A stretch of DNA of 64,000 nt, from NCBI RefSeq assembly GCF_000308475.2, contig NZ_BAFT02000099.1, forward strand, positions 40,279-104,278, in the 5' to 3' direction. The DNA comes from Nocardia brasiliensis NBRC 14402. GTDB lineage: Bacteria > Actinomycetota > Actinomycetes > Mycobacteriales > Mycobacteriaceae. Shown piece by piece: positions 10,179 through 18,421 of this stretch. Position numbers and translations under genes: made by a program. The notes beneath the pieces were generated by a model. The model saw only the letters and a list, made by a program, of their open reading frames with translations, had not been told where the DNA came from and ran no database searches. Numbering within the stretch: the first letter of the stretch is position 1; every line of letters starts with the position of its first letter.

Positions 10179-11584
10179 GCCGCCGCCGTCCAGGTCGGCG
10201 GCAACTGCCGGTGCCATCCGGTGTCCTGCTGGAACGCCTCGCCGACCCGCAGGATCATGGCCTCACCGAAGGCCGGACCGGCGATCTGACAGGACAGCGG
10301 CAGGCCGTCGGCGCCGAAGCCGATGGGCACGGCCAGCACCGGATTTCCGAGGGCGTTCCAGTACGGAGTGTGGATCCTCCGGAACAGCGCGGCATCGTCC
10401 TGATGCCCTGCCGCATCGGCCAATTGGTCCAAGCGCGGCGCGGTGACCGAGGCCGTCGGGCACACCACCGCGTCGACCTGTTCGAACAGCGCACCGATCG
10501 CGCCCTGCGCGACCCGCCGGACCCGTTGCGCCTGAACGTAATCCGCGCCCGATAGCAACGCACCTTGGGCGAGCAGGCCGCGGGCGGCGACGAAATAGTC
10601 GTCCCAGCTGCGGGTCAGGTCGTTGCGGTGGTACGCCAGGCCCTCCGAGACCGCACTGACGATCGCGGCGGTGGTGGCTTCCCGGTAGAACGGCAGCGTG
10701 ATCTCGGTCGTCTGGGCACCCCGCGCACCCAGAACCGCTATCGCACGGTCGAATACGGCCGGTAGCTCAGGGTCGCCGCCCTCGGCGAGATCGCGAACCA
10801 CGCCGATCCGCACACCGCTCAGGTCGGTCTGCTGCGGCCCGACGGTGAAGACCGTGTCCACCACGGGATGCGTGCTGTCCGGGTCGCTCGGGTGCGGACC
10901 GGCGAGCACCGCGAGCAGAGCCGCGCAGTCGGCCGCGGTACGAGCCAGCGGGCCCACCCGGTCCAGGCTGTAACCCAGTGGCACACAACCGGATTTCGGC
11001 ACCCGCCCGAAGGTCGGCAGCAATCCGGTCACCCCGCAGAACGCGGCGGGCATGCGGATGCTGCCCGCGGTGTCGGAGCCGAGCCCGGCCGGAAACAGGC
11101 CCGCGGCGATCCCGTTCGCCGTGCCGGAGCTGGAACCGCCGGCCCAGCGGTCGACCCGCCACGGATTGCGCGGCAGCGGGAACGGCTTGCCGGAATCCGG
11201 TATGCCGCAGGCGAACTCCATCGTCGTGGTCTTGCCGGTGATGATCGCACCGGCCGCCTTCAGCCGGGCCACGACCGGTGCGTCCCGTCCCGCGCCCCAC
11301 GCCTGATCGTGCACCAGACTCTGTGCGGTGGTCGGGCCTTCGGCCACGGCCATGGTGTCCTTCACCGCGACCGGAATGCCGTGCAGTGGGCCGCGGGCGA
11401 GCCCGGCCGCGCGCTCGGCGTCGGCCTGCCACGCCTGCTCCATGGCGGTTTCGTCGAAACGGGTGAGATAGACCCCGAGTTCGGTGTCGTGCCGGTCGGC
11501 GAGCGCGATCGCGGACTCGATCAGCGCGGCGCTCGTCGTTTCGCCCGCGCGCAGTGCGCGGGCGGCCTCGGCAATGGAATACAT
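10175..11584 (-). CDS. Amidase (amidase-signature family, AtzE-like)
   Basis: A 469-residue amidase-signature hydrolase. The Ser-cisSer-Lys triad is visible: Lys75 in GIPVAVKDT, the GGSSSGTANG loop at residues 149-158, and the nucleophile Ser175 in GSDTAGSIRMP. The length is normal. Such enzymes hydrolyse amides ranging from biuret derivatives to aryl-amides and nitrile products; the specificity here is unknown. The gene leads a three-gene operon with the small partner protein and an MFS pump, and faces a MerR-family regulator across a 76-base promoter region. This suggests an inducible module that degrades and exports an amide or its product. The alternative name allophanate hydrolase is less likely without the second domain. 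Confidence 0.9.
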   Translation of the reverse strand: MYSIAEAARALRAGETTSAALIESAIALADRHDTELGVYLTRFDETAMEQAWQADAERAAGLARGPLHGIPVAVKDTMAVAEGPTTAQSLVHDQAWGAGRDAPVVARLKAAGAIITGKTTTMEFACGIPDSGKPFPLPRNPWRVDRWAGGSSSGTANGIAAGLFPAGLGSDTAGSIRMPAAFCGVTGLLPTFGRVPKSGCVPLGYSLDRVGPLARTAADCAALLAVLAGPHPSDPDSTHPVVDTVFTVGPQQTDLSGVRIGVVRDLAEGGDPELPAVFDRAIAVLGARGAQTTEITLPFYREATTAAIVSAVSEGLAYHRNDLTRSWDDYFVAARGLLAQGALLSGADYVQAQRVRRVAQGAIGALFEQVDAVVCPTASVTAPRLDQLADAAGHQDDAALFRRIHTPYWNALGNPVLAVPIGFGADGLPLSCQIAGPAFGEAMILRVGEAFQQDTGWHRQLPPTWTAAA

Positions 11585-11624
11585 CGGCCGTCCCTTCGAA
11601 GTGATCCAGCAAGTTAGGGTTACC

Positions 11625-11654
11625 TTGCCCGTTCAACCCGAGTTGAGGTCAACT
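11625..11654. promoter_or_regulatory. Divergent promoter/operator between amidase operon and merR
   Basis: Three alternating half-sites occur here: TCAAC (11633-11637), GTTGA (11642-11646) and TCAAC (11649-11653). This gives inverted repeats with 4-bp and 2-bp spacers. On the plus strand TTGCCC (11625-11630) and TCAACT (11649-11654) could be -35 and -10 elements with an 18-bp spacer, placing the start close to the merR ATG. The lengthened spacer filled by a dyad is typical of MerR-controlled promoters. On the minus strand TTGACC (11652-11647) could serve the amidase operon. Confidence 0.45.
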
Positions 11655-11660
11655 AGAGAA

Positions 11661-12065
11661 ATGCCGGAGCTCACGGATATCTCCACCGTCGTCGACCACT
11701 TCGCGCTCCCCCTGTCGACGCTGCACTACTGGGAACGCCGCGGCCTGCTGACGCCGCATCGCCGCGGCGGCCGCCGCTACTACGACGACGATCAGCTCTA
11801 TCGGATCGCGTTGATCAAGCAGTGGCGCACCACCGGATTGATGAGCCTCGACGAGATCGGCGAGCTGCTCACCGCGCGGGCCACCGATCCGGATTGGCGC
11901 ACCACGGTCGACGCGCATATCGCCGCGATCAACCGGAACATGGCCGAACTCGAAACCGCGCGCGACTATCTGGACTATCTGCTCACCTGCCGATACGACG
12001 GTGAATTGGAGAACTGCCCCGCCTATCGCGCGACGGTCGCCCTACCGGACCGGCCTGGTCCATGA
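11661..12065 (+). CDS. MerR family transcriptional regulator
   Basis: A 134-residue regulator. The winged helix-turn-helix occupies residues 1-70: FALPLSTLHYWERRGLLTPHRRGGRRYYDDDQLYRI is the standard MerR arrangement, shown here only as far as recognition helix and wing, with MSLDEIGELL next. A dimerisation helix follows (residues 85-115) and a short C-terminus with two Cys (LLTCRYDGELENCPAYR). The pair of Cys could bind a metal or sense oxidation, but this layout is also common in MerR proteins that sense organic molecules. It is divergent from the amidase operon and probably controls it and itself. Confidence 0.87.
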   Translation: MPELTDISTVVDHFALPLSTLHYWERRGLLTPHRRGGRRYYDDDQLYRIALIKQWRTTGLMSLDEIGELLTARATDPDWRTTVDAHIAAINRNMAELETARDYLDYLLTCRYDGELENCPAYRATVALPDRPGP

Positions 12066-12168
12066 TGTGTGGCATGCGCTGTCTGTGACACCGAACACCC
12101 GGACTCCCGGCGGGTACCGGTGGTACCTATATGCTGCGGGTCACAGGTAACTCGAAGAGGAGACCCCC

Positions 12169-12588
12169 ATGGCCAGCACCACCGTCGACGCCGTCATCGC
12201 CGCCCCGCGCGAGGTCGTGTACCGGCTCTTCGCCGATCGCGAGAGCGTCAGCCCGTACCTGCCGATCAACATCAAACTGACCAAGCCCGGACTGACCGAG
12301 CGCGAGGGCGTCGGCGCGCAGCATCTGCTCGGCGTCGGGCCGCTCGGCGTCACCGAGGAGATCACCAAGCTGGTGCCGGGCGAGCGGATGGAATACAAGA
12401 TCGTCAAGGGGGCGCCGGTGAAGCGCCACGTCGGCGTCATCACCTTCGCCGACGCCGACAAGGGCACCCTGGTGTCCTACACGATGGAATCCGAGCCGAG
12501 CCTGCCCGTCCCGGCGAAGGTGCTGGAGTTCGGGTTGAAGAACCTGATCGGCCAGTTCATCAAGGCCGCGCAGAAGGCCGCGCGCTAG
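12169..12588 (+). CDS. SRPBCC (START/Bet v1-like) family protein
   Basis: A 139-residue cytoplasmic protein with the opening of polyketide-cyclase/START proteins: TTVDAVIAAPREVVYRLFADRESVSPYLP. The closing amphipathic helix is KVLEFGLKNLIGQFIKAAQKAA. The fold encloses a hydrophobic pocket, so a lipid or small hydrophobic ligand is likely; no catalytic residues can be named. The ATG follows a clear GAAGAGGAGA ribosome binding site. It converges on recN with a 5-base gap. It marks the right end of the accessory segment between steA and recN. Confidence 0.8.
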   Translation: MASTTVDAVIAAPREVVYRLFADRESVSPYLPINIKLTKPGLTEREGVGAQHLLGVGPLGVTEEITKLVPGERMEYKIVKGAPVKRHVGVITFADADKGTLVSYTMESEPSLPVPAKVLEFGLKNLIGQFIKAAQKAAR

Positions 12589-12593
12589 AACGC

Positions 12594-14369
12594 TCAGACG
12601 GCCGCGCCGGACTTCTCCGAGCGCGCCGTCTCCAGCAGTTCCTCCGCGTGTGCCCGGCCGGTTTCGGTGTCGTCCAGACCGGCCAGCATGCGCGCCAATT
12701 CGATGACCCGTTCGTCCTTGGTCAGCGCCCGCACGCCGCTGTTCACCTTGCCCTTGCCGTCGTCGGACTTGTCGACCACCAGGTGGGTGTCGGCGAAGGC
12801 CGCGACCTGCGGCAGGTGCGTCACCACGATGACCTGATGGGTGCGCGCCAGCCGGGCCAGCCTGCGCCCGATCTCCACCGCGGCCCGGCCGCCGACGCCC
12901 GCGTCCACCTCGTCGAAAACCATGGTGGCGCCGTGATCCGAGCGGGCGAGCACCACCTCAAGCGCGAGCATCACCCGGGAGAGCTCACCACCGGAAGCGC
13001 TCTTGCTCAACGGCAGTGACTGGGCGCCCGAGTGCGCGGACAACCGGAACTCCACCTCGTCGACGCCCGAGGACCCGGCGTGCAGTTCCTTGCCGCCGAC
13101 GAGCAGCGGCGCGGAATCCTGCGGCCCCGCGGGCACCGGCCGGACCTCGACCTCCAGTTTCGCCTTACCCATGGCCAGCCCGCCCAGCTCGGCGCTCACC
13201 GCGGACGCGAGCTTGCCCGCCGCCTTCTTGCGCGCGGCACTCAGCTTGCCCGCCGCCTCCTGCACCCGTTCGGCCGCGATATCGACCTCGGCGGCCAGTG
13301 CGGTGAGCGCCTCCTCGGACACGTCGAGCGAGCCGAGCTTGGTGCGCGCCTCGTCGGCCCAGGCGAGCACGCCGTCGATGTCCGGAGCGTATTTGCGGGT
13401 CAGCGACTTCAGTTCGGCCTGGCGGGTGAGCAGCGAATCGAGCGCGCCGGGGTCCGACGGCAGGTCCGAAAGATAGCCGCTCAGTTCGGTGGTCAGGTCG
13501 ACCACCACCGCGATCGCCTCGCCGAGCCGCGGCGCCAGCGCGGTGAGCTTCGGATCATCAGCGGACTCGATGCGCGAGCGCGCGGCACCGAGCAATTCCA
13601 GTGCGCCGGAACCGTCTTCGGGCGTATCCGGCGAGCCGGCCAGCGCGTCGTGCGCGGTCGCGGCGGCCTCGCGCAGCGAATCCAGGTCGCTGAGCCGGCG
13701 CACGTCCTCGACGATGCGCACATCCTCGCCGGGTTCCGGTGCGATGGCATCGATCTCGGTCAGCGAGTGCTGCAACCGGTCGGCCTCCTGCGCCAATTCC
13801 CGGCTGCGCGCGGTCCGTTCGAGCAATTCGTTGCGGGCGTCCAGCCAAGAGCGCCGCTGCACACCGTATTTGCGCAACAGCGGCGCGACGGTGTCGGCCG
13901 CGAACTGGTCCAGCGCGGCCAATTGCTGATCGGGACGCTGCAAACGCAGCTGATCGTTCTGCCCGTGCACGGTCAGCAACGGCGCGGTGAAATCGGCGAG
14001 GACCGCGGCGGGCACGCCCCGGCCACCCAGGTGCGCGCGGGAACGGCCGTCGCTGCCCACGGTGCGGATCGCGATGATGCTGCCGTCGTCATCCTGTTCG
14101 GCCGCAGCCGATTCCAGCACCTGCGCCACTTCGGCACGGGCGCCGTCGTTCACGTCGTCGACGGTGAAACGGCCCTCGACCACCGCCCGCGCGGCACCCA
14201 GCCGGACCCGCCCCGGATCGGCGCGCGCACCGCTCAGCAGGTGCAGGCTGGTGACCACCATGGTCTTGCCCGCACCCGTCTCACCGGTGAGAACCGTGAG
14301 ACCCTCGTGGAATTGCGCGGTGGCCGTCGAGATAACGCCAAGCCCGTCAATCCTGATCTCTGTCAGCAT
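12594..14369 (-). CDS. recN: DNA repair protein RecN
   Basis: A 591-residue SMC-like ATPase acting in double-strand break repair. The N-terminal half has Walker A GETGAGKT (residues 29-36). The centre is a long coiled coil with Ala, Glu, Leu and Arg heptads. The C-terminal half has the ABC signature SGGELSRVMLALE and Walker B MVFDEVDAGVGG. I start at the ATG at 14369 (MLTEIRIDGLG), the conserved RecN beginning, with GGAGAG 7 bases before it; the longer frame back to 14396 is not conserved. The gene overlaps the end of nadK by 23 bases and is the last of the HAD–small protein–tlyA–nadK–recN unit. Confidence 0.96.
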   Translation of the reverse strand: MLTEIRIDGLGVISTATAQFHEGLTVLTGETGAGKTMVVTSLHLLSGARADPGRVRLGAARAVVEGRFTVDDVNDGARAEVAQVLESAAAEQDDDGSIIAIRTVGSDGRSRAHLGGRGVPAAVLADFTAPLLTVHGQNDQLRLQRPDQQLAALDQFAADTVAPLLRKYGVQRRSWLDARNELLERTARSRELAQEADRLQHSLTEIDAIAPEPGEDVRIVEDVRRLSDLDSLREAAATAHDALAGSPDTPEDGSGALELLGAARSRIESADDPKLTALAPRLGEAIAVVVDLTTELSGYLSDLPSDPGALDSLLTRQAELKSLTRKYAPDIDGVLAWADEARTKLGSLDVSEEALTALAAEVDIAAERVQEAAGKLSAARKKAAGKLASAVSAELGGLAMGKAKLEVEVRPVPAGPQDSAPLLVGGKELHAGSSGVDEVEFRLSAHSGAQSLPLSKSASGGELSRVMLALEVVLARSDHGATMVFDEVDAGVGGRAAVEIGRRLARLARTHQVIVVTHLPQVAAFADTHLVVDKSDDGKGKVNSGVRALTKDERVIELARMLAGLDDTETGRAHAEELLETARSEKSGAAV

Positions 14370-15306
14370 GTGTGCTCTCCGTTCGCCGTCGGCCACGCCA
14401 GCCTGTCACGGGCAATTGGAACTTGCGCACCATCCGGTCCGCGAAGGGCGCGGAATCCAGCCGCACCCAGCGCACCGGCTGCGCGCCGCGGACCGCTTCC
14501 AACCGGCCGCCGCGCGGCAGGTCGAGCGTGCGCCTGCCATCCAGGAAAACTATCGCATCGTGCCCCTCGGCGGCCGCCTCGACCGCGATCCGCGACTCCG
14601 GGCTGGTCACCAGCGGCCGGGCAAACAGGGCGTGCGCGTTGCTCGGAATCACCAGCAGCGCTTCGAGTTCCGGCCACACCACCGGGCCGCCCGCGGAGAA
14701 CGCGTACGCGGTGGAGCCGGTCGGGGTGGCGATCAGGATGCCGTCGCAGCCGAACGCCGACACCGGCCTGCCGTCCACCTCCAGCACCAGCTCCAATACG
14801 CCCATCCGCGAGGCGTTCTCGATGCTCGCCTCGTTCAGCGCCCAGCCGGTTTCCACCACCTCGTCGTCCACCCGGACGTTGACGTCGATGGTCATCCGGT
14901 GCTCGATGCGGTAATCGCGCCGCACCACATGGGCCAGCGCGTCGTCGAGGTGCTCGGCCTCGGCCTCGGTCAGAAAACCGATGCGGCCCAGATTGATTCC
15001 CAGCACCGGCACCCCGGCCGGACGCGCCAGCTCGGCGGCCCGCAGGAACGTGCCGTCGCCACCGAGTACCAGCACCATCTCGCAACCGACCGCGGCCTCG
15101 GGCCCATGCGCGACCACCCGCACCGGATAGCCGCACGGCTCGGCCTCGAACCGGGTACTGTCCGCCTCGTCGTCGAGCACCCGCAGGCAGATGCCCGCAT
15201 CGGCGAAGATCTTCGCCAGCCGGTGCGCGGTCTCGATGATCTCCGCCCGGCCGGGATGCGACACCAGCAGGATCTCCCGGTTATCGGCCCTCGTCGGCGC
15301 GTTCAC
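14347..15306 (-). CDS. nadK: NAD kinase
   Basis: A 319-residue NAD(+) kinase (PpnK) making NADP(+). The hallmark GGDGTFLRA is at residues 82-90, NLGRIGFLTE follows, and the second conserved block is PTGSTAYAFSAGGP. The length agrees with actinobacterial enzymes that use ATP or polyphosphate. The GTG start at 15306 forms a GTGA overlap with the tlyA stop, indicating translational coupling. The tlyA–nadK–recN order is the same as Rv1694–Rv1696. Confidence 0.97.
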   Translation of the reverse strand: MNAPTRADNREILLVSHPGRAEIIETAHRLAKIFADAGICLRVLDDEADSTRFEAEPCGYPVRVVAHGPEAAVGCEMVLVLGGDGTFLRAAELARPAGVPVLGINLGRIGFLTEAEAEHLDDALAHVVRRDYRIEHRMTIDVNVRVDDEVVETGWALNEASIENASRMGVLELVLEVDGRPVSAFGCDGILIATPTGSTAYAFSAGGPVVWPELEALLVIPSNAHALFARPLVTSPESRIAVEAAAEGHDAIVFLDGRRTLDLPRGGRLEAVRGAQPVRWVRLDSAPFADRMVRKFQLPVTGWRGRRRTESTHADRDQD

Positions 15307-16136
15307 TGTGGACCCTCCTCAACCGCACGCTCGACGAGGGCAGCCACTCGCGCCTCGTCGTCTTCCAGCCTGCCGTCCGCGGTAACGGACTTGCGCAGCC
15401 ACAGGAAGTATTCGACATTGCCCGACGGGCCCGGCAACGGGCTGGCGGTCACGCCCTCGGTGTGCAGGCCGAGCCCCGCCGCGACCGTCGCGACCTCGCG
15501 CACCGCCATGGCGCGCAGCGCGGGATCACGCACCACACCGCCGGAACCGACCCGCTCCTTGCCGACCTCGAACTGCGGCTTCACCATCGGCAGCAGATCC
15601 GCGCCCGGCGCGGTGCACGCGGCCAGCGCGGGCAGCACCAGGGCGAGCGAGATGAACGACAGGTCACCGACCACCAACTCGACTGGGCCGTCGATCATTT
15701 CGGAGGTGAGGTGGCGCACGTTCGTGCGATCGACCACCCGCACCCGGTCGTCGTTCTGCAACCGCCAGATCAACTGGCCGTAGCCGACGTCCACCGCGAC
15801 CACCTCGCGCGCCGCGCGCGAGAGCAGCACATCGGTGAAACCGCCGGTGGACGCGCCCGCATCGAGGCAGCGCTTCCCCGCGACGGTGAGCCCCGCCGGT
15901 TCGAACGCCGCGAGCGCGCCGAGCAGCTTGTGCGCGCCGCGCGAGGCCCACGACACCTCGTCGGCCTGCTCCCGGACCAGCAGCGGTGTACCCGCCTCGA
16001 CGGCGGTCGCCGGCTTCACCGCGACCGTTCCGGCTATCAGGACGCGACCGGCGCCGATCAGCTCGACCGCGTGTTCTCGCGATCTCGCCAACCCGCGGCG
16101 AACCAGTTCGGCGTCCACGCGCGCGCGTCTGGCCAC
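15303..16136 (-). CDS. tlyA: TlyA family rRNA 2'-O-methyltransferase
   Basis: A 277-residue protein with an N-terminal S4 RNA-binding domain (VDAELVRRGLARSREHAVELIGAGRV and onward) and a FtsJ/RrmJ-like methyltransferase domain. Lys70 in SRGAHKLL and the SAM-binding loop CLDAGASTGGFTD (about residues 91-102) are visible, as are VGDLSFISL and MVKPQFEVG, matching the K-D-K-E arrangement of 2'-O-ribose methyltransferases. In mycobacteria TlyA methylates 16S and 23S rRNA and makes ribosomes sensitive to capreomycin. The start is GTG at 16136, one base after the stop of the previous gene; the upstream open frame to 16403 has no conserved residues. Confidence 0.95.
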   Translation of the reverse strand: MARRARVDAELVRRGLARSREHAVELIGAGRVLIAGTVAVKPATAVEAGTPLLVREQADEVSWASRGAHKLLGALAAFEPAGLTVAGKRCLDAGASTGGFTDVLLSRAAREVVAVDVGYGQLIWRLQNDDRVRVVDRTNVRHLTSEMIDGPVELVVGDLSFISLALVLPALAACTAPGADLLPMVKPQFEVGKERVGSGGVVRDPALRAMAVREVATVAAGLGLHTEGVTASPLPGPSGNVEYFLWLRKSVTADGRLEDDEARVAALVERAVEEGPQ

Positions 16137-16137
16137 C

Positions 16138-16443
16138 TCAGATCTTGTCCACCGTGGCCAGGGCCTGCACCAGCACGTCGTGCGCCTGCTCCAGGATCCG
16201 CGCGCGGCGGGTGATGTCCGCGCCGGTCTCCGCGCTCTCGGCCGTCGCGTTCGTGCCCGGCCAGCCGGTGCGGGTGACGAGTTCGGTGAGCAGGCCATCG
16301 ATCTCGGTGCGGATGCGCTCCGGATCGGCGGGCTCCGGACGCCCGGGTGCACCCGGCAGATGCTGGCCCGGCAGCGGAACCCCGGGGCGGGGTCCGCCGG
16401 CACCTGGCGTCGGCATTCCTGGGCGGGGCATGGGAGTAGTCAT
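16138..16443 (-). CDS. Small conserved protein between tlyA and the HAD phosphatase (Rv1693-like)
   Basis: A 101-residue cytoplasmic protein. The first 35 residues are rich in Pro and Gly and likely disordered (MPRPGMPTPGAGGPRPG). The rest is helical: ERIRTEIDGLLTELV, then RRARILEQAHDVLVQALATV, which could form a two-helix hairpin or coiled coil. It sits one base before tlyA and 13 bases after the HAD gene stop, exactly where mycobacteria carry a small unknown gene of similar shape. Function unknown; a regulatory or ribosome-linked role is only a guess from its coupling to tlyA. Confidence 0.85.
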   Translation of the reverse strand: MTTPMPRPGMPTPGAGGPRPGVPLPGQHLPGAPGRPEPADPERIRTEIDGLLTELVTRTGWPGTNATAESAETGADITRRARILEQAHDVLVQALATVDKI

Positions 16444-16456
16444 CGTGCGGTCAACG

Positions 16457-17362
16457 CTATCGGATTTCCGAACCGGACGCGCGCACCGTCACGGCTCGTC
16501 CCGGGTTGCGCCGCAACCGGTTGGCCAGCACCGCGGCGAGGTCGCTCGGATCGATGTCCGATTCGGCCGGAATCGGCGGGTGGTTCAGCGCGTCCAGCGA
16601 ATCGGCCACATAGGTCGGAATGAATTCGGCCGCCGCGTCTTTCAGCTCGTCCAGGGTGCTGACGCCGGTGAGCACCAGCAGCGATGCCAGGCCCACGGCG
16701 TTCGCGCCCTCGATATCGGTGTCCAATCGGTCACCCACCACCAGCGCGCTGCGGGTGCCCGCGCGCACCAGCGCGTCCTCCATCAGCGGGGCGAACGGTT
16801 TGCCCGCCACCATCGGCTCGAGCTCGGTCGCGGTGCGCAAGGCGGCGACCATCGCGCCGTTGCCCGGGGCGAGGCCGCGCTCGTTCGGCAGCGTCTTGTC
16901 GGTGTTCGCGGCGACCCACAGGGCATCGGCGCGCAAGGCGTACGCGGCCTCGGCGAGTTCGGGCCAGCCGGTCTGCGGTGAATGTCCTTGCACCACAGCG
17001 GCGGGCGCGGCCCCGTCGAAGCGGCGCACCGGGCGCAACCCGACCGCCGTCACTTCGGCGGCCAGATCGTCGGTGCCGACCACCAGCACCTCCGCGCCCG
17101 GAGCGAGACGCTCGGCCAGCAGCCGGGCCGCCGCCTGCGCGCTGGTCACCACGTCGTCGGTGGTCGCGGAGAAGCCGAGGTCCGCCAGATGCGCCGCGAC
17201 CGTCGCCGGTGACCGGCTCGCATTGTTGGTGACGTACACCAACCGCTGCGTGCCCTCGGCCGCCAGCGCCGCCGGCGCGCCCTCGATCACCACGGGACCC
17301 CGGTACAGGGTGCCGTCCAGGTCAAGCAGCAAGGCTTCGTAGCGATCTCGTAGCCGCTTCAC
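16457..17362 (-). CDS. HAD-superfamily class IIA hydrolase (NagD-like phosphatase)
   Basis: A 301-residue phosphatase. Motif I is LLLDLDGTLYRG, with Asp14 as nucleophile and Asp16 as acid/base. Motif II lies in YVTNNASRSP, with the class IIA cap domain between, and motif IV is VGDRLDTDIEGANAVG. The family includes NagD and p-nitrophenyl or glycerol phosphatases; Rv1692 in this position has been described as a glycerol-3-phosphate phosphatase, which is the best guess for the substrate. I chose GTG at 17362 (VKRLRDRYEALLLDLDG); the frame extends 5' to 17638 without family resemblance. It is the first gene of the unit that ends with recN. Confidence 0.9.
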   Translation of the reverse strand: MKRLRDRYEALLLDLDGTLYRGPVVIEGAPAALAAEGTQRLVYVTNNASRSPATVAAHLADLGFSATTDDVVTSAQAAARLLAERLAPGAEVLVVGTDDLAAEVTAVGLRPVRRFDGAAPAAVVQGHSPQTGWPELAEAAYALRADALWVAANTDKTLPNERGLAPGNGAMVAALRTATELEPMVAGKPFAPLMEDALVRAGTRSALVVGDRLDTDIEGANAVGLASLLVLTGVSTLDELKDAAAEFIPTYVADSLDALNHPPIPAESDIDPSDLAAVLANRLRRNPGRAVTVRASGSEIR

Positions 17363-17861
17363 ACCACTCTCCGTGTCACCGAACTTCGCATCCCTCCGGA
17401 TGCCCGAACCGGCCCCGCCGCGCCCATGGCAGCTCCGAGACACCCGCACATTACGCCAAGGCGCCGACACGAACCGCGGCCGGTTCAGCCCCCCGTCCGC
17501 CACCGATGTGCACCCGGTGCGGTGCACCGACGAGACGCGGACGCTCCCGTCCGTGAGCGGGCCAAAGCTCGACAAGTGGGCGTCCCTCCCGCTTTGCCGC
17601 ACCTGGTCGGGGCTACCGGTTGCTGCTGACGGCGACAAGAACCGCGCCGCGACCCGCGCGGTGCACCGAGTCGCGTCGGCCCATGCGCTCTTTCGAGGTA
17701 ACGAGAACGGAGTCGACGGGGCGACTCGGCGCTGTTGTCGGATCCGCGTCGGTGGCGGTTCGGCCCGACTCTCGGTTAGGAGGCGGCTCGGGCGTTAAAC
17801 TGCTGATCAAGTCGTCGGCGTCGGTCTCGGGGGCGGGCCGGCACGGGAAGGTGGTGCCATA
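17363..17861. other. Intergenic region upstream of the HAD phosphatase operon
   Basis: About 500 bases that must carry the promoter of the HAD–recN unit (minus) and of the secreted-protein gene (plus). There is a small perfect hairpin, GTGCACC-CGGTGC-GGTGCAC, at 17508-17527. No ORF with a plausible start and no RNA gene was seen. In mycobacteria the TPR protein, lprJ and tyrS lie on this side; none of them is here. Confidence 0.4.
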
Positions 17862-18308
17862 GTGTTTCGTGCCGGGGTGTTGGTTCCGGTGCTGCTGTGC
17901 GCGGCATCGCTGGCCGGTGCGGGACAGGCCGCGGCGGACAGTTACGGCGGCTGCCAGGTCGGCAGCATGATGAGCGGCCGGTTGGTGCCCGGGACCGGCA
18001 GTGCCGGACAGAACATCCATCGAGAAGCGAACCTGCGCGAATGCGCCAGTCCCCTGCTGCCCGGGGTGGACGCCGCACGGATGAGCGTGACCATCCCGTT
18101 CAACGCGCCGGGCGCGACCAGCTCTGCCGAATTCGCCTGGTCCGACGGAAGTGTCAGCACGGCAACCGGTTACGGCAACGGCCTGTGGTCGATCACCGCC
18201 GGTCCCGCCACCGGCCACGCCCTGCACATCCACACCGCCGACACCTGGAACGGCTGGTACTTCAGCTACGCCGAGGTTCTCGTCACCTCCGCCACCTTCG
18301 TCTCCTGA
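17862..18308 (+). CDS. Small secreted protein, unknown function
   Basis: A 148-residue exported protein. Residues 1-27 are a signal peptide cleaved after AQAAA, giving a mature chain of about 120 residues with two Cys near the N-terminus (GGCQVGSM and LRECASPLLPG) that could form one disulfide. The rest is beta-rich with many Ser, Thr, Gly and Trp (AEFAWSDGSVSTATG, DTWNGWYFSYAEV). The layout, an early Cys pair followed by a W-S/D-G motif strand, loosely recalls the secreted protein at 34585-35106; both may belong to one actinobacterial beta-sandwich family, but I cannot show that by eye. The start is GTG at 17862, with GGAAGGTGG upstream. Confidence 0.75.
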   Translation: MFRAGVLVPVLLCAASLAGAGQAAADSYGGCQVGSMMSGRLVPGTGSAGQNIHREANLRECASPLLPGVDAARMSVTIPFNAPGATSSAEFAWSDGSVSTATGYGNGLWSITAGPATGHALHIHTADTWNGWYFSYAEVLVTSATFVS

Positions 18309-18335
18309 CTCTCCGCTGACGCGGCCTCTTCGATT

Positions 18336-18411
18336 TCCCGCACCCTTTCCGTCTTCCCGCACCCGCTGTGGCCTGGCATAGCGCGTGCGGGAAGACAGAG
18401 GGGGTGCGGGA
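18336..18411. repeat. Long imperfect inverted repeat (27-bp arms), possible bidirectional terminator
   Basis: The left arm 18336-18362 and right arm 18385-18411 pair over 27 positions. Ten outer and twelve inner bases match perfectly; of the five between them, two would be G-U pairs in one strand's RNA and one is a mismatch. The 22-base loop holds a further CGCT/AGCG stem. The arms themselves contain the word TTCCCGCACCC twice in the same direction. It lies 28 bases downstream of the secreted-protein gene. No U-tract follows, so if it terminates transcription it does so as a GC-rich actinobacterial-type hairpin. Confidence 0.75.
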
Positions 18412-18421
18412 GTCCGGTTGA

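Noticed and set aside
13032..14882. 616-codon plus-strand frame opposite recN and nadK
   Set aside because: It spans two conserved minus-strand genes and has no motifs of its own.
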